This document shows positions 39,560 through 47,967 of a DNA stretch of 64,000 nt, piece after piece. The DNA lies in contig CBDEGU010000012.1 of NCBI GenBank assembly GCA_965238045.1, positions 1,798,001 through 1,862,000 on the forward strand. Reading direction: 5' to 3'. How positions within the stretch are numbered: the stretch's first letter is position 1; the number at the start of each line of letters is the position of its first letter. The notes beneath the pieces were generated by a model that saw nothing but the letters and a program-made list of their open reading frames with translations, made no database searches and was not told the DNA's origin. This stretch comes from CBDEGU01 sp965238045. Lineage in GTDB: Bacteria > Acidobacteriota > Terriglobia > Bryobacterales > UBA6623. Both the position numbers and the translations under genes were made by a program.

Positions 39560-41484
39560 CCGCTCAGCTCCGCTAGCAGTTCCCGATATTTGCGATGGGT
39601 CTGGGCCGAGGCGAATTCGCGTTCGACGAAGCGGCGTCCGGCTCGGCCCATCTCTGTCCGCCGCTCATCGTCGGCGAGCAGATCGCGAATGGCGCTCGCG
39701 AACTCGGCCGCTTCCAAGTCGTCATGGTCCACGAGCACGCCGCACTCGGGCGGCAGAGCCTCGTCTACCGCTCCCACTCGCGTACTTACGACCGCTACCT
39801 GCATCGCCAGTGCTTCATTGATGACAAGCGGCACGCCTTCCTCGTCCGATGTCACCAGGAGCAGGGAGGCATCGGCCAGCAGCGGCGCGATGTCGGGCAC
39901 GTGGCCCAGCAGCGAGAAGCGGCCCTGGCATCCTTGCCGTTGAATTCTTGCCCGCAGACTCCCGGCCTCGGGCCCGTCGCCCGCCACGACGAAATGGTAG
40001 TCCGCGATAGATCCTTCTTCCTGTAGCAACTGGTCAATCCGCGTCAGCAGCCAGGGGCGCTTTCTCGGAACCAGCAGTCCGGCAAACAGCAGGATTTTCG
40101 TGTCCTCGGGCAAACGCAGCCTTCCGCGCAGTCGGTCTCCGCGGTACCTCGCCGGGTCGAATCGCTTGAGATCGACTCCGTTGCGGATAAGGCGGATGTG
40201 CTCCTCGGGATAGTCCAGATCCGCAAGCTTCTCCCGCCCCGCCTCGCTGATGACAACCCGGCGGTCGATGCAATCGGCGACATCGGTCGTGGCGAGAAAG
40301 ATATCCCAGTCATCGTCGATATTGTGGAGAATATCGGCAACCCGAAGCCCCGGCATCTTCTCGCTCAGAACCGGCAGCACGCCATAGGCCGCCAAGGTGT
40401 TCTGAACGACGAGCACGTCCCACCGCCAATTCAGGGCCATCGAATAGATGGCCGCCACCGCTTGTTCGATGGGCAGCATGCGCCCCAGGTCGTAGACGTG
40501 GTCGGTCGCCCGCTCCCATTTTTGCCGCAAATGGGCACGATCGGCGTGCGTCGCGATGAGGAAGATTTCGAACTTCGAGCGGTCGATCTGTCCGGCGAAA
40601 TCAAGCAGAACATTCTCAGCGCCGCCGAACCCCAGATTCGGCGTAAACAGCGCGATCCTTCGCCGGCCCGGCGCCGGCGCTGGCGTCCGGTAGGGAATGT
40701 GCTTGCAGAGACGGCCGTCGATCAGCACCGACATCGGTTCAAACTTGAGGTAGAAGCTGAGATCAAACAACCTTCGTCCCGACCAGTTATTGACTCGCTC
40801 TTTCCACCGCAACGGGACAAGGCGGGCCAAACTCCGTAGCGGGTGTTCCTTCCAGGACCGCGCGTCCAGTAGCTCCGCGTTATCTAAATGCTTGAGCACC
40901 CGGCCCGTCAAAGTGCCCGAGCCAAGCCGTGGCGCACTTGCCTCAGCTTGTTCACTCCCGCAAGAAGGTTCTACCTCCAAACCGGCTGGCAGGTCGGAAA
41001 TGAGCGGCACCCGCGGGTGCGGCGGCAATGCCGCCAAGGGATCGGCCCGGGGCGGCGGCTCCTCTAGCCGGCAACGCCATGGCAAAGCTCTCACCTGGCC
41101 CGTACGCCTCGCCTCGGACTCTTCGAGCGTCGTGCGCGCGACCCCCAGCGGCCCGGCGAAGTCCTCAAGCGAGGGCGGCGGGGCCTTGCCCGTATCGCTC
41201 CAAGTGACCCACTCGGCGGCCTGCAACGCCCAGATGCATTCTTCCAATGCGTGGGGACGCAACGGCTGGTCGCCGGTCATCCAGAGGAAGTAGTCCGCCG
41301 AGGACAGATCGAGCGCCTCCTGCTCGTCTGCGTTCGCGAGACATTGGTAGTCCTGGATAGTTTGATTGGCGAAAGAGGGTGCGCTGCCGCCCCGAAGCAC
41401 GACGCAGATAGAAGGCCTAGTGACCGTCACTGCGTCGGCCACTGGGCCGCCGGGCTCATCCGTTCGGCTGGCAATCTGCTCCAT
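39556..41484 (-). CDS. Two-domain glycosyltransferase (GT2-like remnant plus GT4)
   Basis: This encodes 642 aa. Residues 25-125 resemble a degenerate GT2 fold (SICVVLRGGSAPSFANQTIQ, SADYFLWMTGDQPLRPHALE) lacking a clear DxD. The rest, from about 275, is a GT4 enzyme: FTPNLGFGGAENVLLDFAGQ at the acceptor domain, RLIRNGVDLKRFDPARYRGD, ILLFAGLLVPRKRPWLLTRI, and the nucleotide-sugar motif SDEEGVPLVINEALAM (E-x7-E). It transfers a sugar from a nucleotide donor to a glycan or lipid acceptor in the cytoplasm. Its 3' end overlaps the DinB gene end by 4 bp, in opposite orientation. Confidence 0.82.
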   Translation of the reverse strand: MEQIASRTDEPGGPVADAVTVTRPSICVVLRGGSAPSFANQTIQDYQCLANADEQEALDLSSADYFLWMTGDQPLRPHALEECIWALQAAEWVTWSDTGKAPPPSLEDFAGPLGVARTTLEESEARRTGQVRALPWRCRLEEPPPRADPLAALPPHPRVPLISDLPAGLEVEPSCGSEQAEASAPRLGSGTLTGRVLKHLDNAELLDARSWKEHPLRSLARLVPLRWKERVNNWSGRRLFDLSFYLKFEPMSVLIDGRLCKHIPYRTPAPAPGRRRIALFTPNLGFGGAENVLLDFAGQIDRSKFEIFLIATHADRAHLRQKWERATDHVYDLGRMLPIEQAVAAIYSMALNWRWDVLVVQNTLAAYGVLPVLSEKMPGLRVADILHNIDDDWDIFLATTDVADCIDRRVVISEAGREKLADLDYPEEHIRLIRNGVDLKRFDPARYRGDRLRGRLRLPEDTKILLFAGLLVPRKRPWLLTRIDQLLQEEGSIADYHFVVAGDGPEAGSLRARIQRQGCQGRFSLLGHVPDIAPLLADASLLLVTSDEEGVPLVINEALAMQVAVVSTRVGAVDEALPPECGVLVDHDDLEAAEFASAIRDLLADDERRTEMGRAGRRFVEREFASAQTHRKYRELLAELSG

Positions 41485-41593
41485 GGGAATGCGGGCGCGG
41501 CCGAGTCAGCATCTCCATTCCTGCTGGAAGGCCGCCGTTGCCCAGCGGGGAAGCCGTCCACCGGGCGGTCTCACCTGCCGAGGCAGCGCCATC

Positions 41594-43501
41594 TCAGAAC
41601 CGCAACCCTTTGCGCAGCAGCATCGAAGCATAAAAGTACAACTCGGCGTCCAGCGCGCGCTTGATGTTCTCCGCGCGGCGAAACCCGTGTTGTTCGCCGT
41701 CGAAAAGGATGTAGCTCACCGGCAAGCCCTTCGCGCGGAGCGCCGCCACCAGTCTTTCCGACTGATTCGGTGGCACGACCTTGTCTTCCGCACCCTGAAA
41801 GAAGATCACCGGGGCGGAAATTTTGTCCGCGTGGTGCACCGGCGAACGCTCGACATAGAGGTCGCGCCGTTCCGGATAGGGACCGATCATCGAGTCCATA
41901 TAGCGCGATTCGAACTTGTGGGTCTCCTTGGCGAGGCTTTCCAGATCGCTCACACCGTAGTAACTCGCCCCAGCCCGGAACACATCCCGGAACGCGAGAG
42001 CCGCCAGGGTCGTGTAGCCGCCGGCGCTTCCGCCTTTGATGATCAACCGGTCGCCGTCGGCCCGGCCCTGCTCGACAAGGTACTTCGCGCCGTTCGAACA
42101 GTCGTCGAGATCGACAACACCCCACTGCCCTTGCAGCCGTTCGCGGTACTCTCGTCCGTAACCGCTGCTGCCGCCGTAGTTGACATCCAGCACGCCAAAG
42201 CCCCGGCTCGTCCAGTATTGGACGGAGAGACTGAGCACGTTGGAGGTAAATCCGGTGGGGCCGCCGTGGCCCTTCACAATCAGAGGAGGCAGCTCTCCCT
42301 CGGGCGCCGCGTGATCCGGGTTGTGCGGCGGATAGAAGAACGCGTGCGCCGTGCGCGAGTCCTCGGTTGGAAATTCAATCGCCTCGGGAACCGAGAAATA
42401 ACACGGAATCTCGTCGTCCACTTCAAAAGACACGCGATAGCTTTGATGCTTCCCCGTCGCGAGATCCAGATCCACGATCGCGTTCGGGCGCGTTGGCGTC
42501 CCCCCACGGAAATACGCATGCCCGTGGTCGGCGCTCAAACCGGAGATTGCTGTAAACGCCACGTCTATCGGTTCGAGTTCGCGGCTTTCGAGGTCGATGC
42601 TCGCGAGGCACGAGGCGCCCTTCCTCAAATACGTACAGATCAGTTTGCGGGCTGATGCAAAGGCATACGTCGATTCACCGAAGGCCCACTGCGCCAGGCC
42701 GAATTCCGCTTCCATCTCAACGACCGGCTCGACTTCGCCGTCGCGCTGACGATACAGATTCCACCATCCATTGCGGTCAGAGACGAAATAGAGCACACCG
42801 TCGGGAGACCATTCCGGCTGAAAAACAGATTCACAGCGATCACCCGCAACCAGCACATGCTCGCCCAGCGAGCCGTCGCCACCGATCTCAGCCATCCACA
42901 ACTGGACCCGGTCCCAGGGCATGTTCGGATGATCCCAGCTCATCCAAGTCAGCCGGGAACCATCGGCGTTGATTCGCGGATTGGAGTAGAAATCACTGCC
43001 CGAAACCAGCACCTGCTGGTCACTGTGTCCCGTCCGATCCAGGCCGACAATCGTGTTCACGGCTTCCCGCCCAGCCGATGTGTGGTCTTCGCGGACGATG
43101 ATAAGCCTCGGCCTGAGCGGATCGGCTACTCCGTCAGCGTATCGCCAAGCCACCTCGGGAGTAATCGCTTCGGGAACCCCGCCCGGCTCGCGGCGATAGA
43201 GGCGCTGATCGTCGTAGTTTGAAAAGTAGACGATGGACTCATGGACCAGATACTCGCCGCCGCCATACTCATGAACTCGGGTCCGGGCGTTGTAGGGCGC
43301 CGGATTGACGTCCTCAACGGTTCCATCCGGTGCGCGCCGTACGACGACATACCGGCCCCCTTCCGCCGGCCTCCCTTCGCTCCAGTACGTGTGGTTGTTT
43401 GATCTCGCCGGGTGACCCAGTCCAATCGAGTCGGCCACGATCAAATCTGACGTGATCGGGGACTTCCAAAATCCGTATTCAGCTTCTTGTAGTGTGCTCA
43501 T
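41594..43501 (-). CDS. S9-family prolyl oligopeptidase-like hydrolase
   Basis: This encodes 635 aa from ATG 43501 (STLQEAEYGFWKSPITSDLI, the usual N-terminus); an ATG at 43537 is open too. A beta-propeller (about 30-350) with TolB-like blades (NADGSRLTWMSWDHPNMPW, SPDGVLYFVSDRNGWWNLYR) precedes the alpha/beta hydrolase. The catalytic Ser lies in IKGGSAGGYTTLAALAF, Asp in FFQGAEDKVVPPNQSERLVA, and His in DGEQHGFRRAENIKRAL. No signal peptide is visible, so it acts on cytoplasmic peptides. It is divergent from the formamidase cluster. Confidence 0.9.
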   Translation of the reverse strand: MSTLQEAEYGFWKSPITSDLIVADSIGLGHPARSNNHTYWSEGRPAEGGRYVVVRRAPDGTVEDVNPAPYNARTRVHEYGGGEYLVHESIVYFSNYDDQRLYRREPGGVPEAITPEVAWRYADGVADPLRPRLIIVREDHTSAGREAVNTIVGLDRTGHSDQQVLVSGSDFYSNPRINADGSRLTWMSWDHPNMPWDRVQLWMAEIGGDGSLGEHVLVAGDRCESVFQPEWSPDGVLYFVSDRNGWWNLYRQRDGEVEPVVEMEAEFGLAQWAFGESTYAFASARKLICTYLRKGASCLASIDLESRELEPIDVAFTAISGLSADHGHAYFRGGTPTRPNAIVDLDLATGKHQSYRVSFEVDDEIPCYFSVPEAIEFPTEDSRTAHAFFYPPHNPDHAAPEGELPPLIVKGHGGPTGFTSNVLSLSVQYWTSRGFGVLDVNYGGSSGYGREYRERLQGQWGVVDLDDCSNGAKYLVEQGRADGDRLIIKGGSAGGYTTLAALAFRDVFRAGASYYGVSDLESLAKETHKFESRYMDSMIGPYPERRDLYVERSPVHHADKISAPVIFFQGAEDKVVPPNQSERLVAALRAKGLPVSYILFDGEQHGFRRAENIKRALDAELYFYASMLLRKGLRF

Positions 43502-43678
43502 CAGCGGGGTGTTCCAAAAACTAGCCCAGGCAATCATTGTTTCATCTAGCGTCTCGTCTTCGCAAGAACAGGCGCTTCGCTGACTCCCAGCGGCGGATTC
43601 CCAGTCGCCACCAAGTAGCGTTCGGGGTATCGTGTTTGCTGTACAATTGGGGCCATCGAGTCTATCAGGAGCCATCTC

Positions 43679-44755
43679 ATGCGGCAAGTTTTTTCTAGAA
43701 CTTTCGAAATCGCTCTACCCGTCATCCTCGTCTGGTCATGGCTCCCCGCCGGCTCCGCGGAGACCCATGAAGTCTTTCCAGAGGTCCACTCTCAGGTATT
43801 CTCGGCCGCCAAGAAACCGGTCGCGAGAGTTCGATCGGGCGATACGGTCATTACGCGCACCTGGGACTCCGGGGGCCGCGACCGCGACGGGGTCTGGCAC
43901 ATCGAGCATCCCTACAAGTATCCCGCCCGCGGCAACCCGCTGAGGGGTCCGTTCTACATCGAGGGAGCCGAATACGGCGATTCCATCGAGGTTCATATCG
44001 ACAAACTGCGCCTCAATCGCGACGACGGCTACACCAGTTTTTCCGTGAACCAGGCCGTCTTCAATCCGGGCGAGAAACTGCAAGATCCCAATTACGGAAT
44101 GGGCGCGGTGCGGAACGGCCGCGCGACTTTGATCCCCTGGGACATCGATATTGAGAAGAAAACCGTGACGCCCCGTCTGCGCCCGCGGGACAAGTCCGGC
44201 TGGAAGCTGGAGTTTCCGGCCCGCCCGATGCTGGGCTGTATCGGCGTCGCGCCAGCCTACGGCGAGGTGCGAACTTCGGGCCCCTCGGGCGACTATGGCG
44301 GCAATATGGACTACAACGATATCGTCGAAGGCGCGACCGTCCTGCTGCCTGTCTTTACCGCGGGAGCCTACCTCTACATCGGCGATGGTCACGCCCTGCA
44401 GGGCGACGGGGAAGGCTTCGGCAATGGCGTTGAAACCTCCATGGACGTGCAATTCACCGTTCGTCTTCACAAGGGTAAACGTCTTCGCATCCCCCGGCTG
44501 ATCAACGACGAATACTTGGTTTCGATCGGCAGCCAGGCGGAGTTTCGGAGCAATATGGATGTCGCCGTCCGCTCGGCTAATTCCGACATGCTCCACTGGC
44601 TGCAGGACGAATGCGGCCTGACCTCGCCCGAGGTTCACATGCTCATGGGCTCGGTGATTGAGCACAAGATCATCACCTACTACGGCTCGATCGCCGCTCT
44701 GATGCCCAAGAAATACCTGCCCAAGCGATGTCATCAATTCGGAGCCGAAGAATGA
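43679..44755 (+). CDS. Exported acetamidase/formamidase-family protein
   Basis: This encodes 358 aa. A signal peptide (RTFEIALPVILVWSWLPAGS) is followed by the FmdA/AmdA fold: VRSGDTVITRTWDSGG, GPFYIEGAEYGDSIEVHIDK, GNMDYNDIVEGATVLLPVFT and YLYIGDGHALQGDGEGFGNG, with the Asp and His residues of the metal-dependent amide hydrolase. Family members release ammonia from formamide or acetamide. Export is unusual for the family but shared with many environmental relatives. GGAG lies upstream. Its stop overlaps the next start (ATGA). Confidence 0.85.
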   Translation: MRQVFSRTFEIALPVILVWSWLPAGSAETHEVFPEVHSQVFSAAKKPVARVRSGDTVITRTWDSGGRDRDGVWHIEHPYKYPARGNPLRGPFYIEGAEYGDSIEVHIDKLRLNRDDGYTSFSVNQAVFNPGEKLQDPNYGMGAVRNGRATLIPWDIDIEKKTVTPRLRPRDKSGWKLEFPARPMLGCIGVAPAYGEVRTSGPSGDYGGNMDYNDIVEGATVLLPVFTAGAYLYIGDGHALQGDGEGFGNGVETSMDVQFTVRLHKGKRLRIPRLINDEYLVSIGSQAEFRSNMDVAVRSANSDMLHWLQDECGLTSPEVHMLMGSVIEHKIITYYGSIAALMPKKYLPKRCHQFGAEE

Positions 44756-46668
44756 AACGCGAGCCAAGAGATGCAGGGGCACGCCGCACAGTGCCCGCAA
44801 CGAGAGATCCCCGTCCGCGCCAGCCGACCGGGCGCATCCTAATGACCGGAGCCCTGGCGCTCGGCTTGCTCGTCCCCGCGCTCGGCGAAACTCACAGGAT
44901 CTTCCCGAGCCACCACTCACGGAATCTCTCCGCGCAAAAGGAACCGATTCTACGGATACAGTCTGGAGATACGGTAGTCACACGCACCTGGGATTCGGGC
45001 GGCGGGGACCGGAAGGGCGTTCATCACCTCAAGCACCCCTATGTGAAGCCCGAAGGCGGCAACCCTCTCTTCGGCCCCTTCTATATTGGAGGCGCTGAAC
45101 CCGGCGATGCCCTGGAAGTCCATCTCGCTAAAGTCCGAGTCAACCGAAACTACGGCTACACCACGACCGGCATCCCCGATGCGCGCATCAAGCCGGGCGA
45201 CACCGAAAACGCCCGCCACCCGCTCTACCGAATGGACGCGGTTCGACCCAAGCGCGGCGATCTCGTTCCATGGGATATCGATCTGGAAAAACAAACTCTC
45301 AGTCCACGCCTGCGGCCCGAGATGCGTTCGGATTGGAAGATCGAAATTCCCGTCCGCGCCATGCTGGGGACCATCGGCGTCGGCCAGCCGGGCGTCGCCG
45401 ACGCAGCCTACAGTCCGACATCGACGCATGGCGGCAATATGGATTACAACGACGTCGTCGAAGGCGCGACACTCTATTTCCCCGTCTATCACACCGGCGC
45501 CTACTTCTACCTCGGCGACGGCCATGCCGCCCAAGGCGACGGGGAAGGTTTTGGAGCCGGTATTGAAACTTCACTCGATGTCGAGTTCACCGTGCGAGTG
45601 GTCAAGAACAAGCACCTGACCGGCCCTCGCTTGGTCAACGAACGCTACATCGCTTCCATCGTGAGCAATCCGTCGAAGGACTCCTCGACCGACTCCCGGC
45701 TGCGCGAGGCCAACTCCGACATGAATCACAACCAGGAATACCACCCGCCGTTCTGGGGACACGCCGCCTTCCTCAACCTCAAGGAGCACTATGTTATCCC
45801 CGACTACGTCGGCTACCAGAACACCGTCGTGGCGAGTCTCTATCCATCCAACACGACCGCTTTCCGCCTCGCCAAGGCCCAAGGCGCACTCGCCGGATTC
45901 GCCCATGGCGCTGGGCGCAACTTCCCGGTGGATGTGGCGCTAGAGAATGTCGACTTCGTCGAGGTCAACTCGATCGGTGGCATGGAGCCTCTCTACAGAG
46001 CCTGGAATTGCGGCTATGACGTGGTCGCCTCGGCGGGCGAAGACTCCTTCGGCAATTTCTACCGCAGCTATATTGTCGGCTCAAACCGCGTCTACGTGAA
46101 GTCGGGCAAGACGCTCGATTACGACAAGTGGATCGCCGATTTTCGCGCCGGACGCAGTTTCGTCAGCGCCGGGCCGCTCGTCTATTTCACGCTCAACGGC
46201 AAGGACCCAGGCGACAGCATCCAGCTGCCCGCCGGGTCGCACACCATGCACGCCAAGGCGGAAGTGCGTTGCATCATGCCGATCGAAAAGATCGAGCTGT
46301 TGTTCAACAACAAGGTCGTCGCGACGCTGGAACCCGAAGGCGACCAGCGCATCGTCACGCTGGATGAGAAGATCACCATCGATGGCAGCGGCTGGTTCGC
46401 CGTGCGCACCCGCGCGAAATACGCCCGCCACCCCATCCGCCGGCCCTTTCCCTTCGCCGCCACGATGCCGGTGCGTGTCTACGTGGGCGGCCAGCCGATT
46501 CGCTCACGGGAAGATGCGCAATACCTGATCGACCGCCTGGATAATACGCTCAAACAGGCCATGGAAGTCGGCCCCTGGAACGCCGAAGCCGAAAAAGAAG
46601 ACATCAAGAAGCTCTACGGAGAGGCGAGGGCGAAGCTCGTCCAGCGACTGGGTGAAGCTGGTAAGTAG
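44752..46668 (+). CDS. Chimera: formamidase N-terminus fused to CehA/McbA metallohydrolase C-terminus
   Basis: This encodes 638 aa from ATG 44752 (ATGA overlap). After a signal-like segment (GRILMTGALALGLLVPALG), residues about 50-324 match the preceding formamidase, including GGNMDYNDVVEGATLYFPVY and YLGDGHAAQGDGEGFGAG, and stop at SRLREANSDM, where the paralogue continues with its C-terminal 58 residues. From residue 325 (NHNQEYHPPFWGHAAFLNL) to about 560 it is the second half of a CehA/McbA metallohydrolase: FAHGAGRNFPVDVALENVDF, SAGEDSFGNFYRSYIVGSNR, DKWIADFRAGRSFVSAGPLV. The metallohydrolase's N-terminal metal His motif is missing. A deletion between adjacent genes would explain this. 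Confidence 0.82.
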   Translation: MKREPRDAGARRTVPATRDPRPRQPTGRILMTGALALGLLVPALGETHRIFPSHHSRNLSAQKEPILRIQSGDTVVTRTWDSGGGDRKGVHHLKHPYVKPEGGNPLFGPFYIGGAEPGDALEVHLAKVRVNRNYGYTTTGIPDARIKPGDTENARHPLYRMDAVRPKRGDLVPWDIDLEKQTLSPRLRPEMRSDWKIEIPVRAMLGTIGVGQPGVADAAYSPTSTHGGNMDYNDVVEGATLYFPVYHTGAYFYLGDGHAAQGDGEGFGAGIETSLDVEFTVRVVKNKHLTGPRLVNERYIASIVSNPSKDSSTDSRLREANSDMNHNQEYHPPFWGHAAFLNLKEHYVIPDYVGYQNTVVASLYPSNTTAFRLAKAQGALAGFAHGAGRNFPVDVALENVDFVEVNSIGGMEPLYRAWNCGYDVVASAGEDSFGNFYRSYIVGSNRVYVKSGKTLDYDKWIADFRAGRSFVSAGPLVYFTLNGKDPGDSIQLPAGSHTMHAKAEVRCIMPIEKIELLFNNKVVATLEPEGDQRIVTLDEKITIDGSGWFAVRTRAKYARHPIRRPFPFAATMPVRVYVGGQPIRSREDAQYLIDRLDNTLKQAMEVGPWNAEAEKEDIKKLYGEARAKLVQRLGEAGK

Positions 46669-46694
46669 CCGGCCATACGACAAAGGAGCCGGCT

Positions 46695-47840
46695 ATGCGA
46701 ATCAGCGCTATTGAGGTTTTTCCGCTGCGGGCGAAGCTCGAAGCGCCGTTTTCGTTCTCGCAATGGACTTTCGACTCGCGTGAAACGACGCTGGTCCGTG
46801 TCCAGACCGATGAGGGGCTCGAGGGCTGGGGAGAGGCCTACGGACCCTCACGTCCTAACGCGGCCGCCATTGGCGATTATCTTGGGCCACTGATCCTGGG
46901 CCGCGACCCGCGCGACGTCGAGGCGATCTGGGCGTTTCTCTTTGCGCGGGGAGTCGATCAGGGCCAGAAAGGCGTGATAGTAGCGGCGATCAGCGCGATC
47001 GATATCGCGCTGTGGGACATCAAGGCCAAGACTGCGGGCGTTCCCCTCCACCGGCTGCTGGGGGCGGAGGCGACCGAGTCGATCCCCTGCTACGCGACCG
47101 GGTTCTATTTTGGCGCCGACCGGACCCAGTCCCCGCTTGAGAAATTTCAACGGGAAGCCCGCGTCTATGTGGAGGAAGGGTTCCGGGCCGTCAAGATGAA
47201 GGTCGGGCTGGGGGTCGAACGCGACGCCGAGCTGGTGGCGGCGGTTCGAGACGCCATCGGTCCGGACATCAAGCTGATGATCGACGCCAATCACGCCTAC
47301 GACACGCTGGCCGCGATTGACCTGGGCCGGCGCGTTGAGCAGTGCGATATCACGTGGTTCGAGGAACCGGTTTCGCCGCTCGATATCGAGGCCTATCTCG
47401 AAGTGAAGCGGAATCTCACGATTCCCCTCGCCGGTGGTGAGTGCGAATCCACCCGCTTCGGTTTCGAACCCTGGCTGCGCCGCCACGCTTTCGACTACGC
47501 GCAACCGGATCTGTGCGCCTGCGGAGGCATCAGTGAAGGCATGAAGATCGCAACCTTGGCGTCGGTCCACGGGATTCACCTCACACCGCACGTCTGGGGG
47601 ACAGCCGTCGGGCAAGCCGCCGCGCTGCATTTCTATGCCGCCCGTCCGCGACACCCCTCAACGGTTACCCATGAGGTCAAGCTGATCGAGTGCGACCGCA
47701 CCGAGAGTCCGTTCCGGGACGCGGTCGTTAAGCAGCCTCTGCGTCTGGAGAAGGGCTGCTGGCGCGTGCCCGACAGACCCGGGCTGGGGATCGAAATCGA
47801 CCGCGAGGCGGTGGAACATTTCACTCGCTCAGGTTGCTGA
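46695..47840 (+). CDS. Mandelate racemase/muconate lactonizing enzyme family protein
   Basis: This encodes 381 aa of the enolase superfamily. The N-terminal capping domain (ETTLVRVQTDEGLEGWGEAY) is followed by the barrel: FRAVKMKVGLG (Lys-x-Lys base), LMIDANHAYD (metal Asp), ITWFEEPVSP (metal Glu), LAGGECESTRFG (metal Glu) and HLTPHVWGTAVGQAAALHF (general-base His). It racemises or dehydrates a sugar acid or similar carboxylate; the exact substrate is unknown. It follows the chimeric gene by 26 bp on the same strand and may be part of one catabolic operon. Confidence 0.9.
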   Translation: MRISAIEVFPLRAKLEAPFSFSQWTFDSRETTLVRVQTDEGLEGWGEAYGPSRPNAAAIGDYLGPLILGRDPRDVEAIWAFLFARGVDQGQKGVIVAAISAIDIALWDIKAKTAGVPLHRLLGAEATESIPCYATGFYFGADRTQSPLEKFQREARVYVEEGFRAVKMKVGLGVERDAELVAAVRDAIGPDIKLMIDANHAYDTLAAIDLGRRVEQCDITWFEEPVSPLDIEAYLEVKRNLTIPLAGGECESTRFGFEPWLRRHAFDYAQPDLCACGGISEGMKIATLASVHGIHLTPHVWGTAVGQAAALHFYAARPRHPSTVTHEVKLIECDRTESPFRDAVVKQPLRLEKGCWRVPDRPGLGIEIDREAVEHFTRSGC

Positions 47841-47967
47841 GCTTCCCCAGGTGCGGGGCGGCCCCGGAGCGAGTTCGAACCGGGTCCTGGACTTGACAGC
47901 GCGGCGGCTGGACCGCAACGCTGCAGCGTTGCCGAGCCAAGAGCCGGCGAGAGTTACCGGGCGAGAG

